Of a DNA stretch of 38,872 nt, positions 1 through 8,382 are shown piece after piece. Position numbers and translations under genes: made by a program. The number at the start of each line of letters is the position of its first letter. Positions within the stretch are counted from its first letter, which is position 1. The stretch is from Hydrogenimonas sp. (GTDB taxonomy: Bacteria; Campylobacterota; Campylobacteria; Campylobacterales; Hydrogenimonadaceae), in assembly GCA_003978765.1 (NCBI GenBank), contig QNYO01000036.1:1-38872 (forward strand), given 5' to 3'. Below the pieces are notes generated by a model. The model ran no database searches, was not told where the DNA came from, and saw only the letters and a program-made list of their open reading frames with translations.

Positions 1-26
1 GTTTTCATAGTAAAGGACTCTGACAA

Positions 27-2885
27 TCAGAAAGAACATATTAAAATGGAGGGTAAAAAGTATTTGATCACATCATGATCATTTCCATCATTTGGAATCT
101 TCTCAGTACTTGAACTAAACCCTGTACCTCTAAAGTTTGTGACAACAGAAGTTCCACTTCGATTACTATCGGTATATGCCGTAGCTGCAAGCACGTAGGT
201 ATGTCCTGGTAAAAGAGGATCATATTTGACAACAAACTGAACAGTACCATTCTCATCAACTGCATACGATCCATCTGCTTGTTTACTCTTGATATCTGCC
301 AGAACAATTTGATCTCTTAGGACACGCTTTTCACTACCTATAATATACTTAAGCTGATCCACTTGCTGATCATAGTAACTCTCATTAAGATCAAGTGTAC
401 CATTATCCACAATACTACTGATTGTCCAACCACCAAGATATGCTTTACTCAAACGATCCACATATGGAAGAACAATCAATCTATCTTCACTGACATCAAT
501 ATTGGCAAATGGATTGGTAGCATCTTTAAACTGTACAGGTACTCCTGGTACAATCGAGCCTGTTGTATAGTTAATAATTTTCTTTCCATTAATCAGTGTT
601 GGATGCAACAGTGTTCCTGGTTGTGCTGGGTTGGAGTACTTATCGACAGCATGAATTGTCCACACATCTTCAAAAAGTCCTGTCTCATTATAATATTTTG
701 AGGAAGCATAGACTAATGAGAGTGCACTAACTGGTCCAGACATGATAACCACTGGTATCGTCTTATTAATTGTTGTATTCTTCTCTCCATCAAAGATTGT
801 TGCATTAATATCAAGGAGAGCAACGCCTGACAAAGTTTTTGTTGTTGCTGTAATCACTTTTACAGATGTACCACTATAGTGATAGAGTGATGTTCCATTA
901 AAGTCTAGAAGATTTGCAAAGCGGCTTGAAACATTGACATCATACACATAATCAGGAGAGATAAGATTATTAGGATTATTCACCTCATGAATGGTGACTG
1001 TCATCCGTCCTTCACTATCAACTTCAAGGGAGTTCTCTGTTGAAACATTAATATCATAGAGTGTTGCATTGGTCTCTGTAGCATTTTGGAAGCGAAGAGT
1101 AAAGTTGGCTGAAATATTTTGAGAGAGCTCTGTCAAAGTGATATTACGCTCTGCATTTGGTAATGCACTTGGTGCTGTATAGAGAATTTCAGCACGTCCT
1201 GACGCATCAGTTGTTACAGTAGTACGATCAAATACTCCATAGTCAATTCCATCACCATTAGCTAACTGCTCAATCTGAACATTAGTCGATATCCCCACAT
1301 TATTGGCATTTACTGTAACAATTTGAAGGGTTTGCTGCTGATTAGGTTCTGTCACAATCAATTCGGATGGAACAACATAAAGCTTAGCAATTTGACCATC
1401 AGTTTGTGCATTAAAGATAAGACGTGTTGCACCCGTAATACTCACATTCTGTTCCCAATAGAATGTAAGATTGGTCTCATTACCATCAACATATTGAAGG
1501 CGATCTGGACTTGTATAGGTAAAGGTGGCAATACCACTTGCATCAGTAACGGCTTTATAACTCCCTAACTTTCCATACATCGGCTGTAAGAAATCTGCAA
1601 TAATGGTTTCACCCACTGCTGGATGGGTAATATTATTCTCATCTTGATAAGAGAGTGTCACATTAATCGTACTACTACTACCCGATTGTGCAACGGTAAC
1701 ATTACTATCGGCACGCAATGTAAAATCTTTTCGTGCATTGGTCACTCCAAAATGGATAGTAAGATTCTGTTCAATAGAACTATTTTGCTCTAAGTAGAGG
1801 TGAATACTAAAACTTTGACCATTCAATGATGCAATATCACTAGGGGCTGTATAGGTCAATGTAATCTGTCCATTGGCATTTGTGACACCACTGTAACTAC
1901 TCATTTTTCCTTGCTTTGGATCAAAAAAGTCAACCAATAGATTGATACCACTGACAGGTCGATTGTTTCCATCAATTACATAAGCTTCGATCGTCTTCTT
2001 CTCTAATGGTTGTGTTACTGTAAATGTTGTCGCAGGAACCTTAATCTGATATTGACTAATATCTGTCATACTACTCGCAAAGAAGATCTCAACCTCTTTA
2101 TGAACAGTCATATCTTGTGCAGAGTAGATCTCTAAAGGAAGCTTTGAAATGAGTGGAAGCTTTGAAGGGGCCTGATAGGTAAAGACTACACGTCCATTAA
2201 CATCAGTTGTTTTGATATAAGAGTCAACAGAGCCATATTGTGGATCAAAGGTCTCAATAAAGATATTTTGACCAACCGCAGGTACACTTGGAGCATTAAC
2301 TTTATTAATATTAACTTGTACCGTGATGGTGATTGTATCACCTGGCTGTGTAATAGTCGTATTTGATAAAAATGGAATAATTTCTAAAGACTCTGCTGTT
2401 ATAGTGGTTGTCGTTGTTGTGGTTGTCGTTGTATCTATTATGAGTCCACTAGGAAGTACTGATAATGGTATCTCTTTCTTCTCGACCACTTCATGATTGG
2501 TCAATTTCGAAATTTTCACCTCTTGATAACTCAGTACTAAGTCGTTCTTTGAGATGTCCCGTGTCGCAGCTGCAGTATAGTTAAAAGTAACTGTAAGCTC
2601 TACTGTACCACTTTGATCAAAGAGAATCTCATTTTGTGTTATCGATGTAATGGTAATATCATACTGAGATGAAGAGAGATTTATATCTTTGATCATAACT
2701 TGCATATCATCTGACTGGGTACTCTGAATCTCTAAAATTAGAGTACCACTTGTTGCATCACTCGATAGACTCTTATAGGCTACAGTCACCTCCGCTTGCG
2801 AACCGATACCATCACTACCTGTTGAGCCACACCCTACCATAAAAAACGATAGAAACATAAAAAAGAGAGAGTAGATAACTTTCAT
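27..2885 (-). CDS. Large lipoprotein with tandem Ig-like (Big_1/invasin-type) repeats
   Basis: The 952-residue protein starts with a hydrophobic signal ending in the lipobox MVGC (Cys19), so it should be lipid-anchored. A Thr-only linker of ten residues lies near residues 150-161. Four tandem repeats of about 105-120 residues follow (about 165-610). Each ends in the pattern YG..(S)Y...TD..G...(F)TY.APS, for example TTDVNGRVVFTYQAPS and VTDASGIATFTYTSP, which is typical of bacterial Ig-like domains of the Big_1/invasin type. A further beta-rich region (about 611-730) and a unique C-terminal domain complete it. The start has an AGGA Shine-Dalgarno 7 bases upstream. It lies 9 bases behind the outer-membrane protein gene at 2895-3425 and is probably co-transcribed with it. 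An adhesive or surface-stalk role is inference; no catalytic motif is visible. Confidence 0.8.
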   Translation of the reverse strand: MKVIYSLFFMFLSFFMVGCGSTGSDGIGSQAEVTVAYKSLSSDATSGTLILEIQSTQSDDMQVMIKDINLSSSQYDITITSITQNEILFDQSGTVELTVTFNYTAAATRDISKNDLVLSYQEVKISKLTNHEVVEKKEIPLSVLPSGLIIDTTTTTTTTTTITAESLEIIPFLSNTTITQPGDTITITVQVNINKVNAPSVPAVGQNIFIETFDPQYGSVDSYIKTTDVNGRVVFTYQAPSKLPLISKLPLEIYSAQDMTVHKEVEIFFASSMTDISQYQIKVPATTFTVTQPLEKKTIEAYVIDGNNRPVSGINLLVDFFDPKQGKMSSYSGVTNANGQITLTYTAPSDIASLNGQSFSIHLYLEQNSSIEQNLTIHFGVTNARKDFTLRADSNVTVAQSGSSSTINVTLSYQDENNITHPAVGETIIADFLQPMYGKLGSYKAVTDASGIATFTYTSPDRLQYVDGNETNLTFYWEQNVSITGATRLIFNAQTDGQIAKLYVVPSELIVTEPNQQQTLQIVTVNANNVGISTNVQIEQLANGDGIDYGVFDRTTVTTDASGRAEILYTAPSALPNAERNITLTELSQNISANFTLRFQNATETNATLYDINVSTENSLEVDSEGRMTVTIHEVNNPNNLISPDYVYDVNVSSRFANLLDFNGTSLYHYSGTSVKVITATTKTLSGVALLDINATIFDGEKNTTINKTIPVVIMSGPVSALSLVYASSKYYNETGLFEDVWTIHAVDKYSNPAQPGTLLHPTLINGKKIINYTTGSIVPGVPVQFKDATNPFANIDVSEDRLIVLPYVDRLSKAYLGGWTISSIVDNGTLDLNESYYDQQVDQLKYIIGSEKRVLRDQIVLADIKSKQADGSYAVDENGTVQFVVKYDPLLPGHTYVLAATAYTDSNRSGTSVVTNFRGTGFSSSTEKIPNDGNDHDVIKYFLPSILICSF

Positions 2886-2894
2886 CCGTCGATC

Positions 2895-3425
2895 CTAGAA
2901 TTTGTAATCTACACCGATACCGGCTTGAATATAATCTTTAACACGATTCAATCCAGTGATATAGCGCGCAAATAGATCGATGTTGAATATTCTATTTTTT
3001 GTATAGAGTACACCAACCTCTCCACCATAAACCCAACCTGTCTCTTCACTAATTGTCTGACCAACACGTTTTAATGTGTAGCTTCCCTGTCCCATAACAG
3101 CACCGATGAATGGCTTAATATAATCATTAGGTAGTGGAATAAAAACATCAAAGTTGGCAGTAAGTAGATATTGTGAAAGTGTAAGGGTTGAACCTTGTTC
3201 TTCACTATCTTGAATAAAGTCATACATAAAGAGAATACGATATTCATCATTGATGGCACCAAGTCGTAAACCTGATGCTGCTGAGGAGCTATTATAAAGA
3301 GAGACAACTTCATTTGCTTTATGATATTTTGCTTCAAAACCAATTAAACTATGACCATCAGCATATGCTCCAATTGTGCTTCCCAAAATCAGTGAGAGAA
3401 GAAAACTCTTCAATCGTTTTTTCAC
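2895..3425 (-). CDS. Small outer-membrane beta-barrel protein
   Basis: The 176-residue protein has a clear signal peptide (hydrophobic LLSLILGSTIGAYA with likely cleavage after AYA). The mature part has alternating hydrophobic strands and ends in GVDYKF; a terminal Phe is the usual signature recognised by the Bam machinery in outer-membrane barrels. The length fits an 8-stranded OmpA/OmpW-like barrel. It is the first gene of a probable two-gene operon with the Ig-repeat lipoprotein, and a promoter-like sequence lies just upstream. The exact family is not recognised. A role as membrane partner or display platform for the lipoprotein is inference from the pairing, which recurs at 18514-21663. 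Confidence 0.75.
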   Translation of the reverse strand: MKKRLKSFLLSLILGSTIGAYADGHSLIGFEAKYHKANEVVSLYNSSSAASGLRLGAINDEYRILFMYDFIQDSEEQGSTLTLSQYLLTANFDVFIPLPNDYIKPFIGAVMGQGSYTLKRVGQTISEETGWVYGGEVGVLYTKNRIFNIDLFARYITGLNRVKDYIQAGIGVDYKF

Positions 3426-3456
3426 AACAAGCCCCTTTTTTTTGTTTTGTGTTTAT

Positions 3457-3484
3457 ATTATAATCAAACTTTCTTAAAAATCAA
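3457..3484 (-). promoter_or_regulatory. Sigma-70-like promoter for the 3425-27 operon
   Basis: On the minus strand TTGATT (3484-3479) is followed after 16 bases by a perfect TATAAT (3462-3457). The -10 box lies about 30 bases before the ATG at 3425. It sits in the 160-base divergent region shared with the DUF190/crcB genes. Confidence 0.5.
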
Positions 3485-3585
3485 GCTTTAATCATCTCTT
3501 TTAACTATTAAGAAGAAGTGATATAAACTATCAAGGAAAAGAGCTTTTTATCGCATATGAGCGTAACTTAATCAAAAGGAGTTTT

Positions 3586-3942
3586 ATGATGAATTCATGC
3601 TATCTTGGTCCAAAAAAAATTTTAAAAATCTATATCGATAGTAGTACAACTTTTGAGGGAGAACCACTTTGGGAGATACTTCTTCAAAAATCTAAAGAGT
3701 TGCATATTGCTGGTGCGACTGTCTATAAAGGGGTGGCCGGTTTTGGTGCCCACTCTGAACTCCACACCTTCAATATATGGAGACTTAAACAGAAACTTCC
3801 TATCATTATTGAAATCATTGATACTGAAGAGAAAATTATCACACTTCTTGAACAGATCAATTCTATGATTACAGAAGGGTTGGTGACAATGAGTGATATT
3901 GATGTTATCAGCTATCATCATCCAAAGTTTGGAGAGGATTAA
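3586..3942 (+). CDS. DUF190 family (PII-like) protein, partner of CrcB
   Basis: The 118-residue protein matches the DUF190 family by its features: an N-terminal strand ending in KILKIYIDSSTTFEGEPLWE, a central GATVYKGVAGFGAHSELHT segment and a C-terminal helix with a DIDVISY strand. DUF190 proteins have a ferredoxin-like PII fold and are often encoded beside crcB. Here the stop codon overlaps the crcB start (TAATG), which indicates translational coupling. The start follows AAGGAG; two consecutive ATG codons make either 3586 or 3589 possible. A regulatory or accessory role in fluoride resistance is inferred from the linkage only. Confidence 0.85.
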   Translation: MMNSCYLGPKKILKIYIDSSTTFEGEPLWEILLQKSKELHIAGATVYKGVAGFGAHSELHTFNIWRLKQKLPIIIEIIDTEEKIITLLEQINSMITEGLVTMSDIDVISYHHPKFGED

Positions 3943-4322
3943 TGCAGTTTTCACTCTTATTGGCCATCGGTACAGGTGGTTTTATTGGAGCTATTTTACG
4001 TTTTCTTATCAGTGGATGGATGCAGAAGCTCTTTCCCTCTTTTTTTCCTATAGGCACACTGAGTGTCAATGTAATTGGCAGCTTTATCATCGGTTTTAGT
4101 GCCCTCTACTTTGAACAAGTGATTGCACCACACCAAAAAGCCTTAATCATTACCGGTATGCTTGGTGCACTGACCACCTTCTCTACCTTCTCTTTAGAGA
4201 CAGTGACGATGCTCCAAAATGGTCTATGGGGACGCGCCTTTGCAAACATTACACTTAATACTCTTTTATGTATTGGAGCCACTCTTTTAGGCATAATGCT
4301 CTTTAAGCGTTTATATGGATAA
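3942..4322 (+). CDS. crcB: Fluoride ion channel CrcB/Fluc
   Basis: The 126-residue, four-helix membrane protein has the standard Fluc motifs: GGFIGAILRFLISGW near the N-terminus, GTLSVNVIGSFIIGF in helix 2 and the signature GALTTFSTFSLET in helix 3, which contains the TTFST pore and Na-binding segment. Fluc channels work as antiparallel dual-topology dimers that export fluoride across the inner membrane. One copy with normal length is present, consistent with a homodimer. The gene overlaps the upstream DUF190 gene by one base. No fluoride riboswitch was recognised upstream of the pair. Confidence 0.93.
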   Translation: MQFSLLLAIGTGGFIGAILRFLISGWMQKLFPSFFPIGTLSVNVIGSFIIGFSALYFEQVIAPHQKALIITGMLGALTTFSTFSLETVTMLQNGLWGRAFANITLNTLLCIGATLLGIMLFKRLYG

Positions 4323-4337
4323 TTAAAAAATTAAGAT

Positions 4338-4363
4338 AATATGAGAGAATAACTTCTCATATT
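4338..4363 (+). terminator. Hairpin after crcB
   Basis: A 9-bp stem (AATATGAGA / TCTCATATT) with an 8-base loop starts 16 bases after the crcB stop and is followed by the T-rich TAATCTTT. It is A/T-rich and so only moderately stable. Confidence 0.4.
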
Positions 4364-4395
4364 TAATCTTTAACTTAATCAAAAAAGGAGCCCTT

Positions 4396-4611
4396 ATGTT
4401 TACTGTTGATCTTGAAAAAAAGTGTGGATGTGCTAAGAAAGATCAAGAACTTACTTTACCACAATCATTTGAGTCTGAGACAGAAGCGGAAATGACTGCA
4501 TTGAGACTTGCCAACCATATGAATACCAACTACTGCAAAAAACATCGCTTCTCGGTTAAAAAAGAGGATAATCAGTTTATCATTCAAGTCGATCTCTCAT
4601 GCAATAATTAA
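4396..4611 (+). CDS. Small Cys-containing hypothetical protein (71 aa)
   Basis: The start codon is preceded by a strong AAAAAAGGAG Shine-Dalgarno, and coding character is good. The protein contains CGC near residues 10-12, a single Cys in NYCKKH, and a Cys near the C-terminus (LSCNN). It has no signal peptide or membrane segment, so it is probably cytoplasmic. The alternating strand-helix-strand pattern (ELTLP, a long Glu/Ala helix, then FSVKKEDNQFIIQVDL) suggests a small alpha/beta fold. The cysteines could bind metal or serve redox chemistry, but no known motif is met. It is flanked by two hairpins and so may be its own transcript. I do not recognise a function. Confidence 0.75.
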   Translation: MFTVDLEKKCGCAKKDQELTLPQSFESETEAEMTALRLANHMNTNYCKKHRFSVKKEDNQFIIQVDLSCNN

Positions 4612-4628
4612 TTAAGATATCTCATCTT

Positions 4629-4648
4629 CCACCTCTTATATGAGGTGG
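4629..4648 (+). terminator. Hairpin terminator after the 71-aa gene
   Basis: A GC-containing 7-bp stem (CCACCTC / GAGGTGG) with a TTATAT loop is followed by TCTTAAAACTCT. It lies 17 bases after the stop codon. Confidence 0.55.
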
Positions 4649-4728
4649 TCTTAAAACTCTATCGTTTAAACCATCTAAATTCTTCTCTATCCTCTTCCCT
4701 ATTTTGCTGTTCATAAACTATTTTTGAG

Positions 4729-4734
4729 TAAAAT
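4729..4734 (+). promoter_or_regulatory. Possible -10 box of serS
   Basis: TAAAAT lies about 30 bases before the serS ATG, with a T-rich stretch upstream but no good -35 box. The 5' leader also contains a small inverted repeat (GTGCA/TGCAC, 4736-4753) ahead of the AAGGA ribosome-binding site. Confidence 0.3.
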
Positions 4735-4764
4735 AGTGCAACATTTTATGCACGAAGGAAACAC

Positions 4765-6009
4765 ATGGTTGATCTTCGACAACTTGAAAAAGATTTTGAT
4801 ACGATCGCTACATCCCTGAAACGACGGGGTGTTGATGAAAAACTTTTAGAAAAACTCAAAATACTCTTTGAAGAGAAGAAGGGTGTTCAAAAGCGTTTAG
4901 AAGCCGCTCAAGCTGAACAGAATCAAAAGAGCAAACTCTTTGGTCAATATAAGCGTGAAGGCAAAGATCTCAGTGAACTACAAAAAGAGGTGGCAGAGAA
5001 TAAAGCACGTATTGCCGCATTAAATGATGAGCTTCGTACTCTTGATGAGAGACTCTTTGAGGTTGCAGCAACGATCCCCAATATTCCCGATGCGGATGTA
5101 CCAGATGGTGAAGATGAGTCAGATAATGTAGAGATTAAAAAGATTTTAGAGCCTAAGACGTTTGACTTCCAGCCCAAAGAGCATTGGGAGCTCGCTGAAG
5201 CTAATGGATGGATCGATTTTGAACGGGGTGTTAAGATTGCAAAAAGTCGCTTTAGTGCACTGCGTCTTACGGGTGCTCGCTTAGAGCGCGCACTCATTAA
5301 CTATATGCTTGATTTTAACCGTAATCGAGGCTTTGAAGAGGTTTATGTCCCCTTTATGACCAATGCGGAATCACTCTACGGTACAGGACAACTTCCAAAA
5401 TTTGCTGACGACCTTTTTAAAATTGAAGGTGAAGAGCTCTATCTGATTCCGACAGCAGAGGTACCTGTCACTAACCTCTTTCGTGATGAGATTTTAGATG
5501 CCGATGCACTTCCGTATCGTCTTACTGCCTATACACCTTGCTTTAGAAAAGAGGCAGGATCTGCTGGACGCGACACACGTGGTATTATTCGCCAGCATCA
5601 ATTTGACAAAGTTGAACTTGTCGCCATCACAACACCTGATCAAAGTGACAAACTCTTTGAAGAGATGGTTGCATGTGCCTCAGATCTCTTAACCTCTCTT
5701 GGACTTCCTCACCGTCAAGTACTTCTATGTGCTGGAGATATGGGCTTTAGTGCTGCAAAAACGATCGATTTAGAGGTATGGTTACCAGGACAAGGCAAGT
5801 ATCGCGAAATTAGTTCCATCTCCAATACACGTGACTTTCAGGCACGGCGTGCTAAAATTCGTTACAAAGATGGGAAGAAGAACCGCCTTGTCCATACACT
5901 CAATGGTTCAAGTCTTGCAGTAGGACGAACACTTATTGCAATTATGGAGAACTACCAACAGGCAGACGGCTCTATTAACATTCCCGATGTCTTAAAACCT
6001 TACCTCTAG
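4765..6009 (+). CDS. serS: Seryl-tRNA synthetase
   Basis: This 414-residue class II aminoacyl-tRNA synthetase charges tRNA-Ser (and tRNA-Sec where present) with serine in the cytoplasm. The first 110 residues form the antiparallel coiled-coil arm that grips the tRNA long variable arm (Glu/Lys/Gln-rich, [18 protein letters not shown]). The catalytic domain shows [15 protein letters not shown], motif 2 ([20 protein letters not shown]) and motif 3 ([20 protein letters not shown]). Length is normal for the family. The ATG at 4765 is preceded by GAAGGA. The TPR protein gene follows 9 bases after the stop, so the two are probably co-transcribed. Confidence 0.97.
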   Translation: MVDLRQLEKDFDTIATSLKRRGVDEKLLEKLKILFEEKKGVQKRLEAAQAEQNQKSKLFGQYKREGKDLSELQKEVAENKARIAALNDELRTLDERLFEVAATIPNIPDADVPDGEDESDNVEIKKILEPKTFDFQPKEHWELAEANGWIDFERGVKIAKSRFSALRLTGARLERALINYMLDFNRNRGFEEVYVPFMTNAESLYGTGQLPKFADDLFKIEGEELYLIPTAEVPVTNLFRDEILDADALPYRLTAYTPCFRKEAGSAGRDTRGIIRQHQFDKVELVAITTPDQSDKLFEEMVACASDLLTSLGLPHRQVLLCAGDMGFSAAKTIDLEVWLPGQGKYREISSISNTRDFQARRAKIRYKDGKKNRLVHTLNGSSLAVGRTLIAIMENYQQADGSINIPDVLKPYL

Positions 6010-6018
6010 GGTCATATT

Positions 6019-8343
6019 ATGATAGAAGAAGAAGTTATCATTCTTGCAGAGGAGGATGATCCTCCTTCGCAAGAGGATCGTACACAAACCTCTACCCAAA
6101 CAACGCAAAAGAGAAAAAAACCTCTACGCCTACTAGCAATATTAGCAGCTATTCTGCTTCTTATTGCCGTGATTATTGTCATCATCGCTAAAAAAGAGTC
6201 AACACCCTCATCATCAACTCATACGCCTCAGACTCAAACCATCACCAAACCTAAACCTTCAAAAGAAGATGCACCACTTCCTCCCCTTTCACAACTTGAA
6301 CAGATGATTGAAAAGGCTAATCTCCTCTATGATGGAGGGAATAAAGAGGATGCTCTGAACCTCTTTGAGCAAATTGCGACCTTTAGTGCCTCAATCTCCA
6401 ACTACAACCTTGGTGTTGCCCAAATGCGTCAAGAGCGTTATGACGAAGCCATTCAATCCTTCAAAAAAGCAATTCAAAATGGTGAAAATCGCTGTATCAG
6501 TGCCATTAATGCAGCCGCTTGTGCTCTCTATCTTGGTGATGAACTTCGCTTTCAATACTATCTACAGATGGCAGAAGCCTATCTGCCTGATAGCTATAAC
6601 TCATCACTCCACAGTTACCTGTATGGTTTGATCAACTACTACAAAGGGAACTATTTTGAGATTTTAAGTGCGGTCAACCATCCCCTTGGTAAAAGCTATC
6701 AAAAAGAGCTTGAACATCTTGGTGCTATCAGCTATACCGTTTTTGATCGCCCTCTTCAAGCCATTACCCTTCTTGAACGCAGTGCAACACCAAAAGATTA
6801 TCTCACTCTTGGACAACTCTATGCCGCTATTGGTGACTACACCGTGGCAGTTCAATATCTTGAACGTTCACTCAAAGAGGCTGACACACCCCTCAAAAGC
6901 CGTAAAACTTTGGCTCTGATCCAGTTAAAGAACCAGATGCCCCAACAGAGTGCAGAGATTTTAAAAGAGCTTCAAGAGGTGTTTGATGGCAAAGGACTTA
7001 ATCTCTATCCAATTCATGCCAAAATCTCACCAGCTGTCTATGAGATTGATGCTGCGCAAAAAAGGTATGCCGCGGATGCTATTCTTATGGTACCAACAGC
7101 CTTTAAACTCATCTTTGAGTTTGCACCATTTAAAGTCTTTAATAGCCTACAGACTCTTAATTACATCAAAAAGGGTAATACCGCTATCTATATTGATGAG
7201 GAGAAAGAGGCTGCCAAATATCTTTCAAATAGCTCGAACCTTTCACAGGTCAACCTTCTTATCTCAAAGGCAATTCAAGCCACACTTGATCACCATTTAC
7301 GAGATGCTCTATCGATTCTCAAAAGTGCACTTAAACACTACCCTAACCACTCTATTTTACACTATAATCTTGGTCTCATCTATGCACGATTGGGAGAGAT
7401 TCACAAAGCACATCAACACTTTTTGCGAAGCTACCATCTCGACTCAAGCAACTATCTCTCTGGCATTTTTACACTCATGTGTGAAGAGCTGACCAATACA
7501 CCGATTCCACAAATTGAAAAATTAATCAATGAAGATTTAAGAAGTATCGCACAACCTACTACGGAACAACACTTCTACCGTACACTCTTCAACTTTTACC
7601 GTAGTGACTTCTCCTCTGCCAAAACATGGCTCAAAGTCCAACATGACAATCGTCCAATCTATCTTCTTATGGATCTTCTGCTCAATGCTAACTTAGGCTA
7701 TTGGCAACAGGCACAAGAGAGTGTTACCAAACTACGTGATCGTCTGCCTCATGATGTCATGACCCATCTTCTCTATCTTCAGATACACTACCGTGAACGT
7801 AATATCAAACAGTTTAGTCTTGATGTTCAACGCTATCTAAAGACCCATCCATTAGATCTCAATACCATCTATTATGGAAGTACTTTTACACGTGAAAACT
7901 ATATTGCACTCCGCTTTATTACAGGAACTCTCTATCCATTGAAACAAAAACTTGAGAAGAGACTTTTAGAAGAGTTAAAAGATCCTACAGGCATTATGGA
8001 TGCCCTGGCTCTTAGTAATATCTATCTTAAGCTCTATGAAGAGGCGTATGTCCTTTATAATCAACTGATTGACCAATATAAGCGTCAAGATAGCCGAACA
8101 CTCTTCTTGGCGGCTATTGCTTCGATTGGTGCAGGGCATCATGCCAGTGCAACAGCTCTGTTTGAACTAGCCAAACTGACCGATCCCAACAATTTAGAGA
8201 GCCGTTATGCTCTTGGTCTGCTCTATCTTGAGGCAAAAAATTATGAAGCAGCAATTATGCAGTTTAGTAAAATTCCTAATGGAGCCTTTAAGTCAGAGTA
8301 TTTCGATTTTGATATTGTTGCAGAAAAAGCAGATCAAAGGTAG
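6019..8343 (+). CDS. Membrane-anchored TPR-repeat protein
   Basis: The 774-residue protein has an acidic cytoplasmic N-terminus, basic residues, then one membrane helix at about residues 35-57 (LRLLAILAAILLLIAVIIVI), a Ser/Thr/Pro/Lys linker, and a long alpha-helical region with tetratricopeptide repeats. Clear TPR signatures include SISNYNLGVAQMRQERYDEA, YLTLGQLYAAIGDYTVAVQY, SILHYNLGLIYARLGEIHKA and SRYALGLLYLEAKNYEAAI. The topology places the TPR domain in the periplasm. Such proteins act as scaffolds in envelope assembly, but no specific partner is shown. It follows serS by 9 bases and ends at a strong hairpin shared with the convergent leuA gene. The function is unknown. Confidence 0.85.
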   Translation: MIEEEVIILAEEDDPPSQEDRTQTSTQTTQKRKKPLRLLAILAAILLLIAVIIVIIAKKESTPSSSTHTPQTQTITKPKPSKEDAPLPPLSQLEQMIEKANLLYDGGNKEDALNLFEQIATFSASISNYNLGVAQMRQERYDEAIQSFKKAIQNGENRCISAINAAACALYLGDELRFQYYLQMAEAYLPDSYNSSLHSYLYGLINYYKGNYFEILSAVNHPLGKSYQKELEHLGAISYTVFDRPLQAITLLERSATPKDYLTLGQLYAAIGDYTVAVQYLERSLKEADTPLKSRKTLALIQLKNQMPQQSAEILKELQEVFDGKGLNLYPIHAKISPAVYEIDAAQKRYAADAILMVPTAFKLIFEFAPFKVFNSLQTLNYIKKGNTAIYIDEEKEAAKYLSNSSNLSQVNLLISKAIQATLDHHLRDALSILKSALKHYPNHSILHYNLGLIYARLGEIHKAHQHFLRSYHLDSSNYLSGIFTLMCEELTNTPIPQIEKLINEDLRSIAQPTTEQHFYRTLFNFYRSDFSSAKTWLKVQHDNRPIYLLMDLLLNANLGYWQQAQESVTKLRDRLPHDVMTHLLYLQIHYRERNIKQFSLDVQRYLKTHPLDLNTIYYGSTFTRENYIALRFITGTLYPLKQKLEKRLLEELKDPTGIMDALALSNIYLKLYEEAYVLYNQLIDQYKRQDSRTLFLAAIASIGAGHHASATALFELAKLTDPNNLESRYALGLLYLEAKNYEAAIMQFSKIPNGAFKSEYFDFDIVAEKADQR

Positions 8344-8348
8344 CTCAA

Positions 8349-8376
8349 AGAGCGTATTGGAAATCCAATACGCTCT
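8349..8376. terminator. Bidirectional hairpin between TPR gene and leuA
   Basis: A perfect 12-bp stem (AGAGCGTATTGG / CCAATACGCTCT) with an AAAT loop fills the 39-base gap between two convergent genes. The U-tract is weak on both sides. It is placed to end transcription from both directions. Confidence 0.6.
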
Positions 8377-8382
8377 AGTGCG

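Noticed and set aside
3485-3585. Possible fluoride riboswitch upstream of DUF190/crcB
   Set aside because: The conserved GGNGATGG and CTGATGGCTTCTAC-like blocks of the crcB motif could not be found by eye.
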